NCBI GenBank assembly: GCA_018813375.1
Contig: JAHJBU010000100.1
Span: forward strand, 1 to 25,482
Length of the DNA: 25,482 nt
Direction: 5' to 3'
DNA from: Patescibacteria group bacterium
GTDB lineage: Bacteria > Patescibacteriota > Microgenomatia > UBA1400 > PJMF01
This document shows positions 23,444 to 25,482 of this stretch, one piece after another. The notes beneath the pieces were generated by a model. That model did no database searches. It had not been told where the DNA came from and saw only the letters and a list, made by a program, of their open reading frames with translations. The stretch's first letter is position 1. Every line of letters starts with the position of its first letter. Made by a program: the position numbers and the translations under genes.

Positions 23444-24489
23444 TGAAAATATTAATTGATACCTCACCGCTTGACACTGGACACGCTATCAGAGGCATAG
23501 GTACATATACCCGCCTTTTAACTGAATATTTAGAAAAAAGAAGTGACATTTTACTAGTTAGATCAGGCACCAAAAAGGCTGAAAATTTCAATCCAGATTT
23601 AGTGCATTATCCATATTTTGATTTATTTTTTTCTACACTACCTATCATTAAAAAGCATCCCACTGTACTCACAATTCACGATGTAATTCCACTTATCTTT
23701 CCAAATGAATACCCTCCGGGATTAAAGGGAAGAGCCAGATTTATTAAACAAAAATCAGCGCTTAAAAACATCAAAGCTATTATTACTGATTCAAATTCTT
23801 CCAAAAAAGATATCCAAAAGCATTTAGGAATATCTTCAGAAAAAATTAATGTAGTTTATTTGGCTGCCAATCCAGATTTAAAAAAAGTAAATGAAAAAGA
23901 AATTAGACGAGTCAAACGTCAGTATAAGCTACCTAAAAATTATGTTTTATATGTAGGTGATATTAATTACAACAAAAATATTCCGCAATTAATTAAAGCA
24001 ACTCGCTCTTTACCCCAGCACGTTAAGTTACTCTGTCTTGGTAAAAGCTTTATCCAACAAGATATCCCAGAGTGGCATTGGATTGAAACTCAATTAGCTC
24101 TTAGCAATGTAGTAAGCAAAGTTAAATTTTTATCTAATGTGCCTGGTGGAGCAATAACAGACATGGCAGCTATTTATAGCGGGGCGCTTTGTTATGTCCA
24201 ACCATCGCTGTACGAAGGCTTTGGTCTTCCAGTCTTAGAAGCTATGGCGTGCCAAACCCCGGTGGTGTCAACCAACGCCTCGTCTTTGACAGAAGTAGGT
24301 GGTGACTTTGCTGTATATGTAAATCAAGATGCAGAGTCAATTGCAAGTGGCATAAATAAAGTTTTAACTTGGAATAAAACCAAACGTCAACAAAAAATCA
24401 AAGCTGCTTCTAGTTGGAGCAAAAATTTTGACTGGGAAAAAACTGCTCAAGAAACAGCTAACGTTTACAAAAAAGTTTTAAATGATTAA
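23443..24489 (+). CDS. Family 4 glycosyltransferase (GT-B, mannosyltransferase-like)
   Basis: 348-residue retaining GT-B enzyme using a nucleotide-sugar donor. N-terminal lobe: LIDTSPL and RGIGTYTRLL (about 17-26), LTIHDVIPLIFP (76-87), ITDSNSSKKDI. C-terminal lobe: YVLYVGDINYNKNI (167-180), VKFLSNVPG, and the donor-binding YEGFGLPVLEAMACQTPVV with the E-x7-E pair E258/E266, then a LTEVGGDFA element. No membrane segment. Similar proteins are often annotated as mannosyltransferases; the sugar cannot be determined here. The ATG overlaps the GT2 stop (TAATG) and the next gene begins inside its last codons. Confidence 0.93.
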   Translation: MKILIDTSPLDTGHAIRGIGTYTRLLTEYLEKRSDILLVRSGTKKAENFNPDLVHYPYFDLFFSTLPIIKKHPTVLTIHDVIPLIFPNEYPPGLKGRARFIKQKSALKNIKAIITDSNSSKKDIQKHLGISSEKINVVYLAANPDLKKVNEKEIRRVKRQYKLPKNYVLYVGDINYNKNIPQLIKATRSLPQHVKLLCLGKSFIQQDIPEWHWIETQLALSNVVSKVKFLSNVPGGAITDMAAIYSGALCYVQPSLYEGFGLPVLEAMACQTPVVSTNASSLTEVGGDFAVYVNQDAESIASGINKVLTWNKTKRQQKIKAASSWSKNFDWEKTAQETANVYKKVLND

Positions 24490-25482
24490 AAAATTTTTTA
24501 CTTTGCCACTAGCAATTATTCTAACTTTAATCATTGCCAAGCCTTATTTCCATGCAGGATTTCCCTACACACATGATGGAGAAAATCATTTAGCAAGATT
24601 TGCTAATTATAAAATTGCTATAAGAGAAGGGCAAATCCCACCTAGATTTGCCCCCAATTTGATGAATCATTATGGCTATCCAGTTTTTAATTATAATTAT
24701 CCTTTAGCTAATATCCTCTCTTTACCGTTTTCTTTTTTAAAAATTAATTATGAAGTTACTTTTAAAATTTTAGCAACAGCTTTTATTTTTATTGGACTAT
24801 CTGGGGTTTTTCATTGGTTAGATAAACTCAAAGTTTCCTATGGGGCAATGTTGTTTGGGACAACTATTTATGCAGTCTCACCTTTTATTTGGTCTACTGT
24901 TTTATTTCGTGGCAATATTGGAGAGATCATGGCTTTGGGTCTTTTCCCCTGGCTACTTTATTTAATTGAATCGTTAAGAGGAGCTGGTGAGTGGACTTAT
25001 AAACTAAAGGGTCTGATTGTTGTTTTGTTTATGCTAGCTCATAATATTGCTGTTGTTTTTGGACTACCGATAGTAATTATTTATGCATTAGTTAGGCATA
25101 AAACAAATAAATTCTTTTGGGTAAGATTTTTATCTATTTTAGGATTTGGGATAGTTTTATCACTTTGGTTTTGGTTGCCAGCAATAGCAGAAAAAAATTT
25201 AGTTAATGTAGGAGAAGTAGGATTGGTAAATAATTTTACAACCCATTTTCCCTCATTACGGCAACTATTATTTAGCCCACTTAGCTTTGGCTTTTCTCTT
25301 CCTGGGAAAATTGATACCCTGTCATTTTCTCTGGGTATGACTCAGGTAATAACTTTATTTTTAAGTGGAATAATTCTTTTTAAAACTTTTTTGCAAAAAC
25401 GAGAAATCACCACCAACGTTAAATTATTACGTTTATTTGTCATTGGCAGTATTTTATTAATTTTATTTCAGCTAGAAATTAC
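24482..25482 (+). CDS. Multispanning membrane protein, PTPS-related/YfhO-like, 3' end outside window
   Basis: ATG 24482 lies in a different frame from the GT4 stop and overlaps it by eight bases; the frame stays open to the last base, giving at least 333 residues. After a first hydrophobic helix the loop reads PYTHDGENHLARFANYKIA then IPPRFAPN and YGYPVFNYNYPL, the pattern of the membrane family named after a 6-pyruvoyl-tetrahydropterin synthase-related domain. That family is related in layout to GT-C enzymes and YfhO, with an acidic residue in the first external loop. At least eight further hydrophobic segments follow, with RGNIGEIMALGLFPWLLY and WFWLPAIAEK as recognisable pieces. Likely a glycosyltransferase or glycan-modifying membrane protein closing or continuing the operon. 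Confidence 0.83.
   Translation, partial: MIKKFFTLPLAIILTLIIAKPYFHAGFPYTHDGENHLARFANYKIAIREGQIPPRFAPNLMNHYGYPVFNYNYPLANILSLPFSFLKINYEVTFKILATAFIFIGLSGVFHWLDKLKVSYGAMLFGTTIYAVSPFIWSTVLFRGNIGEIMALGLFPWLLYLIESLRGAGEWTYKLKGLIVVLFMLAHNIAVVFGLPIVIIYALVRHKTNKFFWVRFLSILGFGIVLSLWFWLPAIAEKNLVNVGEVGLVNNFTTHFPSLRQLLFSPLSFGFSLPGKIDTLSFSLGMTQVITLFLSGIILFKTFLQKREITTNVKLLRLFVIGSILLILFQLEI

Overview
The window is a dense, AT-rich bacterial chromosome segment. Genes abut or overlap, and no gene-free stretch exceeds about 250 bases. The gene set (short single-domain versions of housekeeping proteins, TGA used as a normal stop, a gltX-hypothetical-hypothetical-ybeY-dnaX-ybaB run, a long series of GT-C membrane glycosyltransferases) suggests a Candidate Phyla Radiation / Patescibacteria genome, probably Microgenomates-like. 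That assignment is inference from gene style; no marker gene in the window settles it.

Positions 1-8095 (+ strand) are housekeeping: the 3' end of aspS, a D,D-carboxypeptidase, a proline-rich single-pass membrane protein, gltX, two uncharacterised proteins, ybeY, dnaX and ybaB. Several are reduced compared with the textbook family member: AspRS lacks the GAD insertion, DnaX has lost most zinc-module cysteines, and YbeY ends directly after its metal-binding motif. On the minus strand at 8109-9167 is a class I fructose-bisphosphate aldolase of the FbaB type, divergent from the next block.

Positions 9192-25482 form a cell-surface glycosylation region. It holds eight full-length GT-C (PMT/ArnT-like) multispanning proteins, a ninth incomplete multispanning protein of another family at the window end, a GT2 and a GT4 cytoplasmic glycosyltransferase, and an inserted zeta-like P-loop kinase gene followed by a small frameshifted gene. 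Strands run + + (zeta, small gene) then - - - - then + + + + +. The likely division of labour is that the GT2/GT4 enzymes build sugar-lipid or glycan intermediates on the cytoplasmic face and the GT-C proteins transfer sugars from polyprenyl-phosphate donors on the outer face. Substrates cannot be read from sequence.

Regulatory reading: several genes carry a TAnnnT -10-like hexamer exactly six bases before the start codon, which would give leaderless mRNAs. Only ybaB shows a convincing Shine-Dalgarno sequence. Two divergent pairs (fbaB/GT-C at about 9176 and GT-C/GT-C at about 19430) have overlapping, symmetric extended -10 elements, i.e. compact bidirectional promoters. I found no tRNA, rRNA, CRISPR array, insertion sequence or convincing intrinsic terminator.
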